A DNA stretch of 64,000 bases, from positions 1,727,501 to 1,791,500 of the forward strand of contig NZ_CP121110.1 of assembly GCF_029625315.1 (NCBI RefSeq). The letters are read 5' to 3'. Each line of letters starts with the position of its first letter. Positions within the stretch are counted from its first letter, which is position 1. The notes beneath the pieces were generated by a model. It did not search any database. It had not been told where the DNA came from and was given only the letters and a program-made list of their open reading frames with translations. The position numbers and the translations under genes were made by a program. Of the stretch, positions 18,344 through 26,709 are shown in pieces. Origin of the DNA: Flavobacterium ginsengisoli. GTDB lineage: Bacteria > Bacteroidota > Bacteroidia > Flavobacteriales > Flavobacteriaceae.

Positions 18344-18345
18344 AT

Positions 18346-20724
18346 TTAGTTAGCTCTCTTTCTCTCCTCTTGATTTCCAAAATTACGCTCCTTCACGTTA
18401 ATTTTTTTATTTCCGAAATTGTAAATCACAGACAAACGCACAAAACGATTGCTTTCATTTTGACTATAAACCTGTTTCACGCCATTTACAACCGAAGTAA
18501 AATCTTTTAAATAAGAAGTATTAAAAATATCATTGGCCAAGAATGCAATCTGAAGTGTTTTATTCAACAAATCCTGTTTGAAACCAATATCAAAACTTGA
18601 AACATAACCAACCTCATACAAACCACTTTTAAAAGGCGAACTATAATTAAAATCAACTTGAAGTTTCGTGTTTTTTCCTAAAACGAAAGTATTATTCGTT
18701 GTAAAATCAATTTGTAAACTGTTTGATGGCGTTGCATTAATATCTTTTATAAACTTTGTTTCTGAACCCAAAAAGTATAAGGTATTTTCACTTTGCCACC
18801 AATCTGCCAAAGTTGCCGAATAAGTTTCGCCTAAACCATAATTTAAGCCTTTATAATAGTTTTCGCGAGTTACAATCTGCGTATTCGTTTCTGGATTTGA
18901 AGTAAAAACAACCCCGTATCCGTTTGTAATAGCGTTTACAAAAATACTTGTTCTTAAAACCTCTTTATAAGAATGCGCCAATTCAAAATTATCACTAAAT
19001 GAAGGCTTTAAAAACGGATTTCCTTCAGAATAACTATTGCTATTAATATAAACTCTAAACGGATTCAGCAAATCAAAACGCGGTCTATTGATTCTCTTTC
19101 CATAATTCAAACTAAAAGTATTGTTGTCATTCTTTTTGTACGAAGCATAAAAAGTTGGAAATAGCTTTAAATAATCATTTACATTTTCCTGATTCATCGT
19201 TTCAGAAAATCCGTTAGTCTGCGTATTTTCAAGTCTTAAACCCATTTGCAAACTCCACTTTTCATTTATTTTTTTATCTCCGTTAATATAAACAGCCTGA
19301 TTATTCTCAGTGTATTTAAATCGATTTGACTGACTAAGATCTAATTCTGGTATTCCTGTAATTGTATTATAAAAAACCACATCGCTTATACTATTTGTAA
19401 AGCTCATTTTTGCTCCATAAGACAAATTAAAAGCTTGAAACGGATGTTCCATATCTGCCTTAAAACTCCAGTTATCAATATCTTGATTCGAAATATTTCG
19501 TCCTGCCTGATTGATATCGATAAATTCCATATCTGAATTATAATTGTTCGCTATAAAATCTCTATCGAATTTTGAATTATAATTGAAATAATCCACATCA
19601 AAAGATAATTTTCTATTTAAAGAATCTAATTTGGTAATCAAATGCGCATTATACGTTTGATTTTTAGAACCTTTATCTGTAAAACTTTTATTTAATGTTA
19701 CATTCTGCAATTCGTTTTCTATATTATATTTTTCGATTCTAATATCCGATCCAAAATCAGGATTATTTCTGTCATTCATAAACTGAAAACCAATTGTTGT
19801 GCGTTTAGACAAATCGTAATCTAAAGCTAATTTTCCTGAAAAACTCTCGTTTTTAACTTTTGTATCGGCATCCATTTTTGAAAGACCGTCAGGAAAATAC
19901 ATATCTAGGTTTTCTATAGAATTTTTATATCCTGTTCTGCCATTCACACTTGCTGAAAATCTAAACTTATTTTTGCTGTAGAAGAAATTATCTCTCAAAG
20001 TATAAATTCCGTATTTATTCTGGTCGTAAGAAACTGTAGTCGAATTTTTCCATGAATCGCGAACTCCTTTTTTCATAATAATATTAATCAAACCTCCTGT
20101 TCCATCGGCTTCATATTTTGCAGGCGGATTGCTTATCACTTCAATATTTTTAATGTCAGCGACCGAAATAGATTTCAAGAAATTATTCAATTCTTCACCA
20201 GTCAATTCAATCAAACGTCCGTCGATCATAACACGCGAAGTTCCTTTTCCTAAAATGGTTATTACATCATTTTTAACTACAACTCCAGGCGCTGTATTAA
20301 TGGCACTTAACGCATCTCCGCCAGTTGTTGTTACATTATTTTCTAGGTTGTAAACCAAACGATCTGTTTTCTGTTCGATAGTCTTCTTTTTAGACTGAAC
20401 CACAACTTCGACCAATTTGGTTTCGTTCTCTTTGAGAACAATAGTTCCTAAATCTGTATTTTTTTCTAAAGAAATTTCTTTTTCATAAGCAGTAAAACCT
20501 AAAAGGCTAATTTCAATTTTATAAAATCCATTTTTAAGATTTACTTCAAAAGAGCCATCTTCTTTAGTTGTAGTTCCATCAATAATTTTTCCTTCCATAT
20601 TTACTATCGAAATTTCGGCCCATTCTAAAGATTTGGTTTCGCTAGCTACTTTTCCTTTTAATGTTGATTGCGCTAAACAAAATAAAGGCAATAGTAATAA
20701 GATTAGGAGATTTAATTTTTTCAT
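18346..20724 (-). CDS. Outer-membrane beta-barrel receptor with carboxypeptidase-like N-domain (TonB receptor family)
   Basis: A 792-residue outer-membrane protein. Residues 1-18 are a signal peptide (ending FCLAQ). Residues about 20-105 form a carboxypeptidase-regulatory-like domain (TLKGKVASETKSLEWAEI, DGSFEVNLKNG). A plug-like region holds APGVVVKNDVITILGKG, RVMIDGRLIEL and NPPAKYEADGTGGLINI. The remainder is a 14- to 16-strand-like barrel of the OMP_b-brl_3 type. Substrate is unknown. The neighbouring AraC-type membrane regulator on the same strand may control it. Confidence 0.85.
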   Translation of the reverse strand: MKKLNLLILLLLPLFCLAQSTLKGKVASETKSLEWAEISIVNMEGKIIDGTTTKEDGSFEVNLKNGFYKIEISLLGFTAYEKEISLEKNTDLGTIVLKENETKLVEVVVQSKKKTIEQKTDRLVYNLENNVTTTGGDALSAINTAPGVVVKNDVITILGKGTSRVMIDGRLIELTGEELNNFLKSISVADIKNIEVISNPPAKYEADGTGGLINIIMKKGVRDSWKNSTTVSYDQNKYGIYTLRDNFFYSKNKFRFSASVNGRTGYKNSIENLDMYFPDGLSKMDADTKVKNESFSGKLALDYDLSKRTTIGFQFMNDRNNPDFGSDIRIEKYNIENELQNVTLNKSFTDKGSKNQTYNAHLITKLDSLNRKLSFDVDYFNYNSKFDRDFIANNYNSDMEFIDINQAGRNISNQDIDNWSFKADMEHPFQAFNLSYGAKMSFTNSISDVVFYNTITGIPELDLSQSNRFKYTENNQAVYINGDKKINEKWSLQMGLRLENTQTNGFSETMNQENVNDYLKLFPTFYASYKKNDNNTFSLNYGKRINRPRFDLLNPFRVYINSNSYSEGNPFLKPSFSDNFELAHSYKEVLRTSIFVNAITNGYGVVFTSNPETNTQIVTRENYYKGLNYGLGETYSATLADWWQSENTLYFLGSETKFIKDINATPSNSLQIDFTTNNTFVLGKNTKLQVDFNYSSPFKSGLYEVGYVSSFDIGFKQDLLNKTLQIAFLANDIFNTSYLKDFTSVVNGVKQVYSQNESNRFVRLSVIYNFGNKKINVKERNFGNQEERKRAN

Positions 20725-20800
20725 GATTTCTAATTTTAACTTGTTCGATTAATTTGAAGCAAAGTTGCCTTAGAAAATCTCCTTACGCGACCGACAAAAA

Positions 20801-20841
20801 AAAGTCGAACCATTTTCTCCCGTAGAAATTGGTTCGACTTT
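20801..20841 (-). terminator. Terminator downstream of the AraC-type gene
   Basis: AAAGTCGAACC (20801-20811) pairs with GGTTCGACTTT (20831-20841), extended by near-matching inner bases. Read on the minus strand, the hairpin is followed by a T-run. A partial extra copy (CGTTCGACTTTTT) lies at about 20853-20865. Confidence 0.75.
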
Positions 20842-20880
20842 ATGCGATAAGGCGTTCGACTTTTTACAAAGCCTTTATTT

Positions 20881-22014
20881 TCAACCTTTCCTGTACGCTG
20901 TCGGAGTTAAATTGGTATATTTTTTAAATGAAGTATTAAAAGAAGATTTGGAGTTAAAACCAACTTCGTACAATATTTCTAGAACCGTAAGCTGACTTTT
21001 GGTTTGATCTTTTAAAATATGCATCGCTTTTTGAATGCGATATTCATTCACAAAATCAAAAAAATGCTGATCGATATGATGATTAATTAAAATAGATAAA
21101 TCGCGAACTGGAATATTTATTTGATTAGCCAATTCTTGAATGGTAAGCGACGGATCAAGAAAGGGTTCTTTCTCTGTCATATATTGTTTTAATGTAGCTA
21201 TTTGAGTGCCGATCAAATCATTTTGTTTATTGACTGTTTCTGGCTTTTCTTCAATTTCTGGAAGAATATCTTTCGTTAATACTAATTTAGAATTTACACC
21301 TCTAAAAAGTTCTGGATGTTTCAATGCTTTCATTATAAACCAGCAAGTTATAAATAGCGCTATTGTTCCAACCAATACGTTTGCCCATAGAAAAATTTCT
21401 CTAAAACCGCTGTATCGCAGTACATTTTTTAAAGCTACAATAGAATGTGCGATTAGAAATACGCACGTCATTTGAAAAAGAAATTTATAAGCCGAAATAC
21501 TTGGATTGGCGTAATTTTCCAGATAGATTTCTTTATATTTTTTTAGAATTAAAAATACACTTACAATATAAAAGACATATTGAAATTCGATTAAAATCTG
21601 AATAAAATAAATCTCAGACATTGAATTTAGTGGCCCAATAAAACTTCCTTCGTTTATACTTGAATATATTCTGGGTATAAAAATTAAATTAACAATTACA
21701 AAAGGAAGCACATGAACCAAATGTTTCCATTTTAGGCGAAAATCAGAATAACAAACCGCCAATACATACAAGTAGAACGATGGCATTCCTAATAAACAGA
21801 ATGTCGATCTGAAAATTTCCAGATTTCGATGATCTTCTGTATATAAGTACATAAAAAATCCGCTGAGATCAATGGCTGAAAAAATAAAAAAGAAAGCAAA
21901 TAAACGATTGGCTAATTTATTTTCAGTTTTTACCGTCAGCAAAAAAAATGCCATCAGCAAAGAAACAAAAACACAAATTCGGGCAATTCCCTCTAGCAAA
22001 ACTAATTTATCCAT
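20881..22014 (-). CDS. Membrane-anchored AraC family transcriptional regulator
   Basis: About 377 residues from the ATG at 22014 (an earlier start at 22035 adds seven). The N-terminal 240 residues contain six to seven transmembrane helices. The C-terminal 100 residues are an AraC-type double helix-turn-helix: DPSLTIQELANQINIPVRDLS, then FVNEYRIQKAMHIL and ILYEVGFNSKSSFNTSFKKYTNLTP in sections. This membrane-HTH design is common in Bacteroidota. It sits upstream of, and on the same strand as, the outer-membrane receptor gene, with a terminator between, so regulation of the receptor is an inference from position. Confidence 0.87.
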   Translation of the reverse strand: MDKLVLLEGIARICVFVSLLMAFFLLTVKTENKLANRLFAFFFIFSAIDLSGFFMYLYTEDHRNLEIFRSTFCLLGMPSFYLYVLAVCYSDFRLKWKHLVHVLPFVIVNLIFIPRIYSSINEGSFIGPLNSMSEIYFIQILIEFQYVFYIVSVFLILKKYKEIYLENYANPSISAYKFLFQMTCVFLIAHSIVALKNVLRYSGFREIFLWANVLVGTIALFITCWFIMKALKHPELFRGVNSKLVLTKDILPEIEEKPETVNKQNDLIGTQIATLKQYMTEKEPFLDPSLTIQELANQINIPVRDLSILINHHIDQHFFDFVNEYRIQKAMHILKDQTKSQLTVLEILYEVGFNSKSSFNTSFKKYTNLTPTAYRKG

Positions 22015-22129
22015 CCATCTTTTAATATTAAACAAATATAATATTTTCGTTTTTGTAACAAAGCCTAATTAAAACCGTCTTTAAAGGGAAAAAATAGAAG
22101 AAAAAAAATGATTTTAAATCTCTGAGACT

Positions 22130-22161
22130 TTGCAAGATTGAGATAAATTATATTAATTTTG
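22130..22161 (+). promoter_or_regulatory. Promoter of murQ
   Basis: TTTG at 22130-22133, a 20-nt spacer and TAATTTTG at 22154-22161 form a good Bacteroidota promoter, 21 nt ahead of the murQ ATG at 22183. Confidence 0.65.
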
Positions 22162-22182
22162 ACGAGTCTAAATAACGATAAA

Positions 22183-22996
22183 ATGACATTTACGAAAACC
22201 ACTGAACAAGCCTCAAAATATGAACATTTAGAGAAGATGTCTGTTCATGAATTGTTATCCAATATAAATCAAGAAGACAAAACTGTGCCTTATGCAGTCG
22301 AAAAAGCTTTGCCCCAAATAGAAGCTTTGATTCCGCAAATAGTAGCAAAATTAAAGCTTGGCGGCAGATTGTTTTATATTGGAGCAGGAACTTCTGGCCG
22401 ACTTGGTGTTGTTGATGCTTCAGAATGTCCGCCAACTTTTGGCGTTCCTTTTGATTTAGTAAATGGCATTATTGCAGGTGGCGACACAGCCATTAGACGT
22501 GCAGTAGAAAACGCTGAAGATAGTACAACAAATGCTTGGATCGATCTTCAAAATCATAATATCAATTCAAACGATGTGGTTATCGGAATTGCTCGCTTCT
22601 GGTACAACTCCATATGTTATTAGCGGTTTAGAAACTTGTAATGAGAATAATATTGTTACAGGATGTATTACTTGTAATGCTGGAAGTCCGTTGGCTTTGA
22701 CAGCTCAATTTCCTATTGAAGTTGTAGTTGGACCAGAATTTGTAACTGGAAGTTCAAGAATGAAAGCTGGTACTGCGCAGAAATTGGTTTTAAATATGAT
22801 TTCTACTGCGGCAATGATTCAGCTAGGAAAAGTAAGAGGCAATAAAATGGTCGACATGCAGTTAAGCAATGTGAAATTGGTTGACCGAGGCGTAAAAATG
22901 ATTATGGACGAAATTTCAGTTTCGTACGACGAAGCTTCTGAATTATTGAAAAAATATGGCGACGTAAGAAATGCTGTTGATAATTATAAAAAATAA
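22183..22996 (+). CDS. murQ: N-acetylmuramic acid 6-phosphate etherase, frameshifted in this sequence
   Basis: Cleaves the lactyl ether of MurNAc-6-phosphate to give GlcNAc-6-phosphate during cell-wall recycling. Motifs of the SIS sugar-phosphate fold are clear: RLFYIGAGTSGRLGVVDASE with the following CPPTFG, and after the break ASGTTPYVISGL, CNAGSPLALTA and GSSRMKAGTAQK. The frame breaks at 22591-22596, where GCTCGC replaces GCTGC. Correction gives about 270 residues, normal for MurQ. The followed gene is DUF6095, a flavobacterial companion as I recall it. Confidence 0.87.
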
Positions 22997-23040
22997 AAGG
23001 TTTTCTGTGTGGTCATTTAACCGAACAGTACACTAAGATT

Positions 23041-23130
23041 TATGCAAGGTTCGCAAGGTTTTTGTCCAAAACTTTGCGAACTTTGCCGTTATAAAAGCCT
23101 CGCATATAAAAAAACTTGGCGTACTTTGCG
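23041..23130. repeat. TTTGCG-type degenerate repeats
   Basis: Between murQ and the DUF6095 gene are copies of CTTTGCGAA / CTTTGCCG / CTTGGCGTA / CTTTGCGG, with an inverted partial copy (GGTTCGCAAGG) at the left. The spacing is about 9 bp, so this is a looser relative of the 8-bp arrays. Confidence 0.55.
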
Positions 23131-23152
23131 GTAAAATACAAGCCAACAACTT

Positions 23153-23176
23153 GAAACCTGAAACTTGAAACAAAAA
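23153..23176. repeat. 7-bp-period ACTTGAA array next to a start codon
   Basis: ACTTGAA, ACCTGAA and ACTTGAA follow one another at exact 7-bp steps and end a few bases before the ATG at 23179. Confidence 0.65.
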
Positions 23177-23178
23177 AC

Positions 23179-23400
23179 ATGGCAACAAACAAACAATTAT
23201 TAGGAAAAGGAATTAAATATTTGACAGGTGCATTGCCTTTGATGTTTCTTGGGCCATCGTTGATTTACAATGCTTTTCAAAATCAAGGCAACAATTGGCA
23301 TTATCTGGTTTTAGGAATTGGAATTGCGACCTGTTTGAGTTCTATGGTTTTGATCTTTTTGGGATTGAAAATCATAATGAAAGGGATTTTTAATGACTAA
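23179..23400 (+). CDS. DUF6095 small membrane protein
   Basis: A 73-residue protein with two transmembrane helices (YLTGALPLMFLGPSLIYNAF and LVLGIGIATCLSSMVLIFLG) and a short basic N-terminus MATNKQLLGKGIK. This pattern is the DUF6095 family, found next to murQ in flavobacteria. Function is unknown. Confidence 0.75.
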   Translation: MATNKQLLGKGIKYLTGALPLMFLGPSLIYNAFQNQGNNWHYLVLGIGIATCLSSMVLIFLGLKIIMKGIFND

Positions 23401-23464
23401 ATAATAAAACTAATTCAAACCTAACAGGTTTTAAAAACCTATTAGATTTAATATTTATAAAAAA

Positions 23465-24037
23465 ATGGAAGGCATAATTCACATTCAGAAAACATTTGAG
23501 AAAATTGTTTATATCGATAAAAAAATAAACAATCGTGAGTTTGAAGATTGTGTCTTTAAAAACTGTGACTTTTCTAACAGTAATTTCAATTCTAACACTT
23601 TCCTCGACTGCGAATTTATTGATTGTAATCTCTCAATGACTAGCTTGGCTGGAACAAGTTTAAAAAACGTCACTTTTAAAAACTGCAAACTTTTAGGAAT
23701 TGCATTTAACGAATGCGATGATTTTTTATTTCAAGTTTATTTTGATGAATGCGTTTTGGATTACGCGCTATTTTCTAATAAAAAAATGCCGAAAACCAAA
23801 TTCATTAATTCTTCTGTTCGTGAAGTTACTTTCATCGGAACTAATTTAACAAGCTCTGTTTTTGACAACTGCAACCTTGACGGTGCAATATTCAACGAAA
23901 CACAATTAGCATCGGTCAATTTTAAAACGGCATACAATTACAAAATTGATCCTGAATTTAATCCGATGAAAAAAGCACAATTTTCTACCGAAGGAATTGT
24001 CGGGTTATTAGATAAATACGATATTAAAATTGTGTAG
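23465..24037 (+). CDS. Pentapeptide-repeat protein
   Basis: A 190-residue protein built mostly of pentapeptide repeats (A(D/N)LXX-like): CVFKNCDFSNSNFNSNTF, CEFIDCNLSMTSLAGTSL and FDNCNLDGAIFNETQLASVNF show the central F/L every five residues. Such proteins fold as a right-handed quadrilateral beta helix. Some members mimic DNA and bind gyrase (Qnr/MfpA), but nothing here proves that. No signal peptide. Confidence 0.82.
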   Translation: MEGIIHIQKTFEKIVYIDKKINNREFEDCVFKNCDFSNSNFNSNTFLDCEFIDCNLSMTSLAGTSLKNVTFKNCKLLGIAFNECDDFLFQVYFDECVLDYALFSNKKMPKTKFINSSVREVTFIGTNLTSSVFDNCNLDGAIFNETQLASVNFKTAYNYKIDPEFNPMKKAQFSTEGIVGLLDKYDIKIV

Positions 24038-24041
24038 CAAA

Positions 24042-24845
24042 TTATTTTTCTATTGTTCGGAGCGCTTTTTTTATAATGTACAGCGTTTCTTTTACAGGGC
24101 TTTCGCGTTTCCATCTTTCACATAAATTCTTTACAAAATCTGGTCTTGTTTTACTGGCATCATTCAACCAGTTTCCAACACTATTCTGCACATATTTTGA
24201 AGAATCAGATTTTAGGGAATCTAAAATTTTCAAAGCTAATTCTGGTCTTTTCTTAAGTTCTTCAATATGTTCGCACCAAACTCCTCTTGGTCTTGTTGCT
24301 TCGGTTGCAAAGCGTCGAATATTTTCGTCTTTACTAGAAGTCCATTCAGATAAGATTTCAAGGCTTTTTTCTAAATTATTCAGAATATTGGAACGAATTG
24401 CCAACCAAGAAATTTCCCTTACACCAAAATGTTTGTCTGCCGCCAAAAACTGAATTTGTTCTAACACTTCTTCTATGTTTAATTCAGATTTTTTTCCAAT
24501 TGTATAAGCAGACCAACATCGCACCAAATCAGATTTATGGTTTGAAATAGTTGAAATTATATCAGAATCATTATTAAGAATTGATTCTGTCAATATTCCT
24601 GTGCCAATTGTTTCATTTATGGTATTGACAGTTTGCTTTTTCAAATTTCTAATATCCATTAAAATAGGTTCCAGATATTCCATCCGATTAGACTCTCTCA
24701 AAACATTTTCTAAAAGCTTAGTTTGATTTACTGCTAGCCATTCTATAAGATTAGCAGTTTCAATTTCACCTTTATTAAGCTGTTCTAAAACTAAAACAGG
24801 AATATCTTTTATCGATCTTGCTCCTTTACGTTTTACTTCATTCAT
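24042..24845 (-). CDS. DNA alkylation repair (AlkC/AlkD-like HEAT-repeat) protein
   Basis: A 267-residue all-helical protein with HEAT-like repeats. The C-terminal part holds ATRPRGVWCEHIEEL and KYVQNSVGNWLNDASK, which match the alkyl-purine DNA glycosylase HEAT family, where an Arg/Trp-rich cleft holds the damaged base. The enzyme would excise N3- or N7-alkylated purines. Its end meets the pentapeptide gene end with a 4-bp gap. Catalysis is inferred from the family. Confidence 0.75.
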   Translation of the reverse strand: MNEVKRKGARSIKDIPVLVLEQLNKGEIETANLIEWLAVNQTKLLENVLRESNRMEYLEPILMDIRNLKKQTVNTINETIGTGILTESILNNDSDIISTISNHKSDLVRCWSAYTIGKKSELNIEEVLEQIQFLAADKHFGVREISWLAIRSNILNNLEKSLEILSEWTSSKDENIRRFATEATRPRGVWCEHIEELKKRPELALKILDSLKSDSSKYVQNSVGNWLNDASKTRPDFVKNLCERWKRESPVKETLYIIKKALRTIEK

Positions 24846-24976
24846 AGTTTTTAATTTGACTAGCGCAATGTTCTATCATGCTTTAAAAATTTGATTATTT
24901 TTGTAAATATCGGAAAGCTTGATAACACTGGCAATACCGCATATTTTTATCCCATAGAGATATAAAAGTCAATTTT

Positions 24977-25327
24977 ATGCAAACAAAGGAACAAAGCACA
25001 GAAAATAAAATTTGTCCATTAGAAATTGCTGTAAATACCATCAGCGGAAAATGGAAAATCCCAATTGTATGGCAGATTAATGATGGCAAAAAAAGACCTA
25101 GTGAATTTTTACGTGGCATTGCAAAAGTAGATCGGCGTGTTTTAAATCAGCAATTGAATGAAATGGTCGAAGACGGGATATTGGTAAAACAATCTTTTAA
25201 TGAACTTCCTCCCCGAGTTGAATATTCTTTGACCGAAACGGGAAAACAACTAGTAGAAATTCTCTGGAAATTAAATGATTGGGGGAAAATACTTATTCGG
25301 GAAAACAAAATTGAACTTCAATCTTAA
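24977..25327 (+). CDS. HxlR-type transcriptional regulator
   Basis: A 116-residue winged-helix protein with the HxlR pattern: CPLEIAVNTISGKWKIPIVW, RPSEFLRGIAKVDRRVLNQQL (recognition helix) and VEYSLTETGKQLVEIL (wing). One early cysteine (CPLE) is the conserved residue in redox- or quinone-sensing members. It probably controls the DinB-like gene 12 bp downstream and perhaps itself. Confidence 0.88.
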   Translation: MQTKEQSTENKICPLEIAVNTISGKWKIPIVWQINDGKKRPSEFLRGIAKVDRRVLNQQLNEMVEDGILVKQSFNELPPRVEYSLTETGKQLVEILWKLNDWGKILIRENKIELQS

Positions 25328-25338
25328 AATAGCGAACC

Positions 25339-25914
25339 ATGAAAGCTGATGAATCTTATTTAGAAAGCGTTAAAAAACAATTTTTATATTATAAAATACT
25401 TGGCGAAAAAGCAATCGATCAACTCGAACCAACACAGCTTTTTGTTTCGTTTAATGACGACACCAATAGCATTGCTACTATTGTAAAACATATTTCAGGA
25501 AATATGCTTTCACGCTGGACAGATTTTCTAACTTCTGACGGAGAAAAAGAATGGCGAAACCGTGATGCCGAATTTGAAAATGATTTACAATCGAAAGAAG
25601 AAGTTCTTGAACTTTGGAATAAAGGCTGGAATTGTTTAGAAAATGCTTTACAAAGTTTAAAACCAGAACAACTTTCAGACATTATTTACATCCGAAATGA
25701 GGGTCATACAGTTATAGAAGCCATAAATCGTCAATTGGCACATTATCCTTATCATGTTGGACAGATTGTTTTTTATGCCAAACAATTGAAAAACAGTTCA
25801 TGGAATAGTTTGTCGATTCCGAAAAATAAATCAGGAAATTATAACGCTGAAAAGTTTGCCAAGGAAAAAGAAATCAAGAACTTTACAGACGAAGAATTAA
25901 AAAGATTGAAATGA
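25339..25914 (+). CDS. DUF1572 / DinB-like protein
   Basis: A 191-residue four-helix-bundle protein of the DUF1572 (DinB superfamily) group. Conserved histidines that could bind a metal are in VKHISGNMLSRWTDF and RQLAHYPYHVGQIVFYAK. Members are thiol-dependent or unknown enzymes. It lies 12 bp after an HxlR regulator and overlaps the next small ORF by the sequence ATGA, so the three are one transcription unit. Confidence 0.8.
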   Translation: MKADESYLESVKKQFLYYKILGEKAIDQLEPTQLFVSFNDDTNSIATIVKHISGNMLSRWTDFLTSDGEKEWRNRDAEFENDLQSKEEVLELWNKGWNCLENALQSLKPEQLSDIIYIRNEGHTVIEAINRQLAHYPYHVGQIVFYAKQLKNSSWNSLSIPKNKSGNYNAEKFAKEKEIKNFTDEELKRLK

Positions 25915-26069
25915 TAGAATATTATGCAAATTTTGGCGGGACATGTTGGTGGATCTTAATTAAATTCTGTAAAACAAACTTAACCGAAGAGCAGAGTTCT
26001 AAAAATAAAAAACGGAATTTACTTTTTTTGACTTTTATAACTCTTGTAATTTTCTTTTTTATTCTTTAA
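25911..26069 (+). CDS. Small membrane protein (52 aa), translationally coupled
   Basis: An ATG at 25911 overlaps the stop of the DUF1572 gene (ATGA), a typical coupling arrangement. The 52-residue product has a short aromatic N-terminus (MIEYYANFGGTCWWILIKF), a charged middle (KTNLTEEQSSKNKKR) and one transmembrane helix (NLLFLTFITLVIFFFIL) up to the TAA at 26067-26069. I do not recognise a family. The coupling and the amphipathic layout suggest it is real. Confidence 0.55.
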   Translation: MIEYYANFGGTCWWILIKFCKTNLTEEQSSKNKKRNLLFLTFITLVIFFFIL

Positions 26070-26090
26070 TTAAAAAAGAACTTCTAAAAA

Positions 26091-26176
26091 CCTAAGCCAT
26101 AGCCCTGATGGAAGCGACATCCTTTTGTGGTGGGGTTCACCACAAAAGATACAGCGTACAGCAGGATTAGCTCCTA
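26091..26176 (+). ncRNA. Structured intergenic element, copy A (possible Flavo-1-type RNA)
   Basis: AGCCCTGATGG is followed by ATCCTTTTGTGGTG, a GGGTT loop, CACCACAAAAGAT, and then ACAGCAGG and AGCTCCT. The hairpin has an 11-bp stem, and outer pairs AGC/GCT and CCTG/CAGG close it. A second copy at 50982-51062 keeps the flanks and loop but has a different, compensating stem. The flanks remind me of the Flavo-1 RNA motif known from flavobacteria, which I could not check. It ends 19 nt before the lipoprotein start at 26195. Confidence 0.6.
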
Positions 26177-26194
26177 AAAAACAACTTATTCAAA

Positions 26195-26566
26195 ATGAAA
26201 AAAATTATATTCTTATTTCCTTTTCTTGCTTTAGTATCTTGCTATAATGCAGAGCATAATTGCAAAGATTTTAAAACTGGAAAATTCAAATTTGAAACGG
26301 AAGTCAATGGCGAAAAAAAAACTACTTTTTTTGAACGTAAAGACGACATCGAAATTGAAACTTTTGAAGGAAAAACTGATACCGCAACCATTCGTTGGGT
26401 AAGCGATTGCGAATATGTTCTCCAGAAAAAACATCCAAAAAATATGGCTGAGGAAAAAGCAATCAGCATGAAAATTTTAACGACTTCTAAAGATTCTTAT
26501 ACTTTTGAATTTGGCTTGGTTGGTTCTGAAGAAAAACAGCGAGGCACCGTTTACAAAGTTGATTAA
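26195..26566 (+). CDS. Small lipoprotein of a conserved flavobacterial family
   Basis: A 123-residue lipoprotein (MKKIIFLFPFLALVSC, then YNAEHNCKDF). The body contains CKDFKTGKFKFE, FEGKTDTATIRWVSDCEYVL and HPKNMAEEKAISMKILT. I recall close relatives being labelled DNA topoisomerase IV in public databases, which is a misannotation: there is no topoisomerase motif and the protein is exported. True function is unknown. Confidence 0.75.
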   Translation: MKKIIFLFPFLALVSCYNAEHNCKDFKTGKFKFETEVNGEKKTTFFERKDDIEIETFEGKTDTATIRWVSDCEYVLQKKHPKNMAEEKAISMKILTTSKDSYTFEFGLVGSEEKQRGTVYKVD

Positions 26567-26582
26567 ATAATTAAGCTTTTTT

Positions 26583-26643
26583 GCTACAAAGGCACAAAGA
26601 CGCCAAGGACTTATTTCTTTGCGACTTTGTGCCTTTGTGGCAA
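26583..26643. repeat. 8-bp-period CTTTGYGN inverted arrays
   Basis: Left arm units GCTACAAA, GGCACAAA, GACGCCAA; right arm units TTTCTTTG, CGACTTTG, TGCCTTTG then TGGCAAA, all at 8-bp steps and inverted relative to each other. They sit 17 bp after the lipoprotein stop. Confidence 0.78.
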
Positions 26644-26709
26644 ATTATTATAATGTGTTTCTTTTACATTTCTATTTTAAATAGTACATTAGAACTTTAA
26701 TCTAACCAA

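Noticed and set aside
26195..26566. DNA topoisomerase IV
   Set aside because: A label I recall for related proteins. This one is an exported lipoprotein without any topoisomerase motif; the real topoisomerase IV genes are at 31785-36419.
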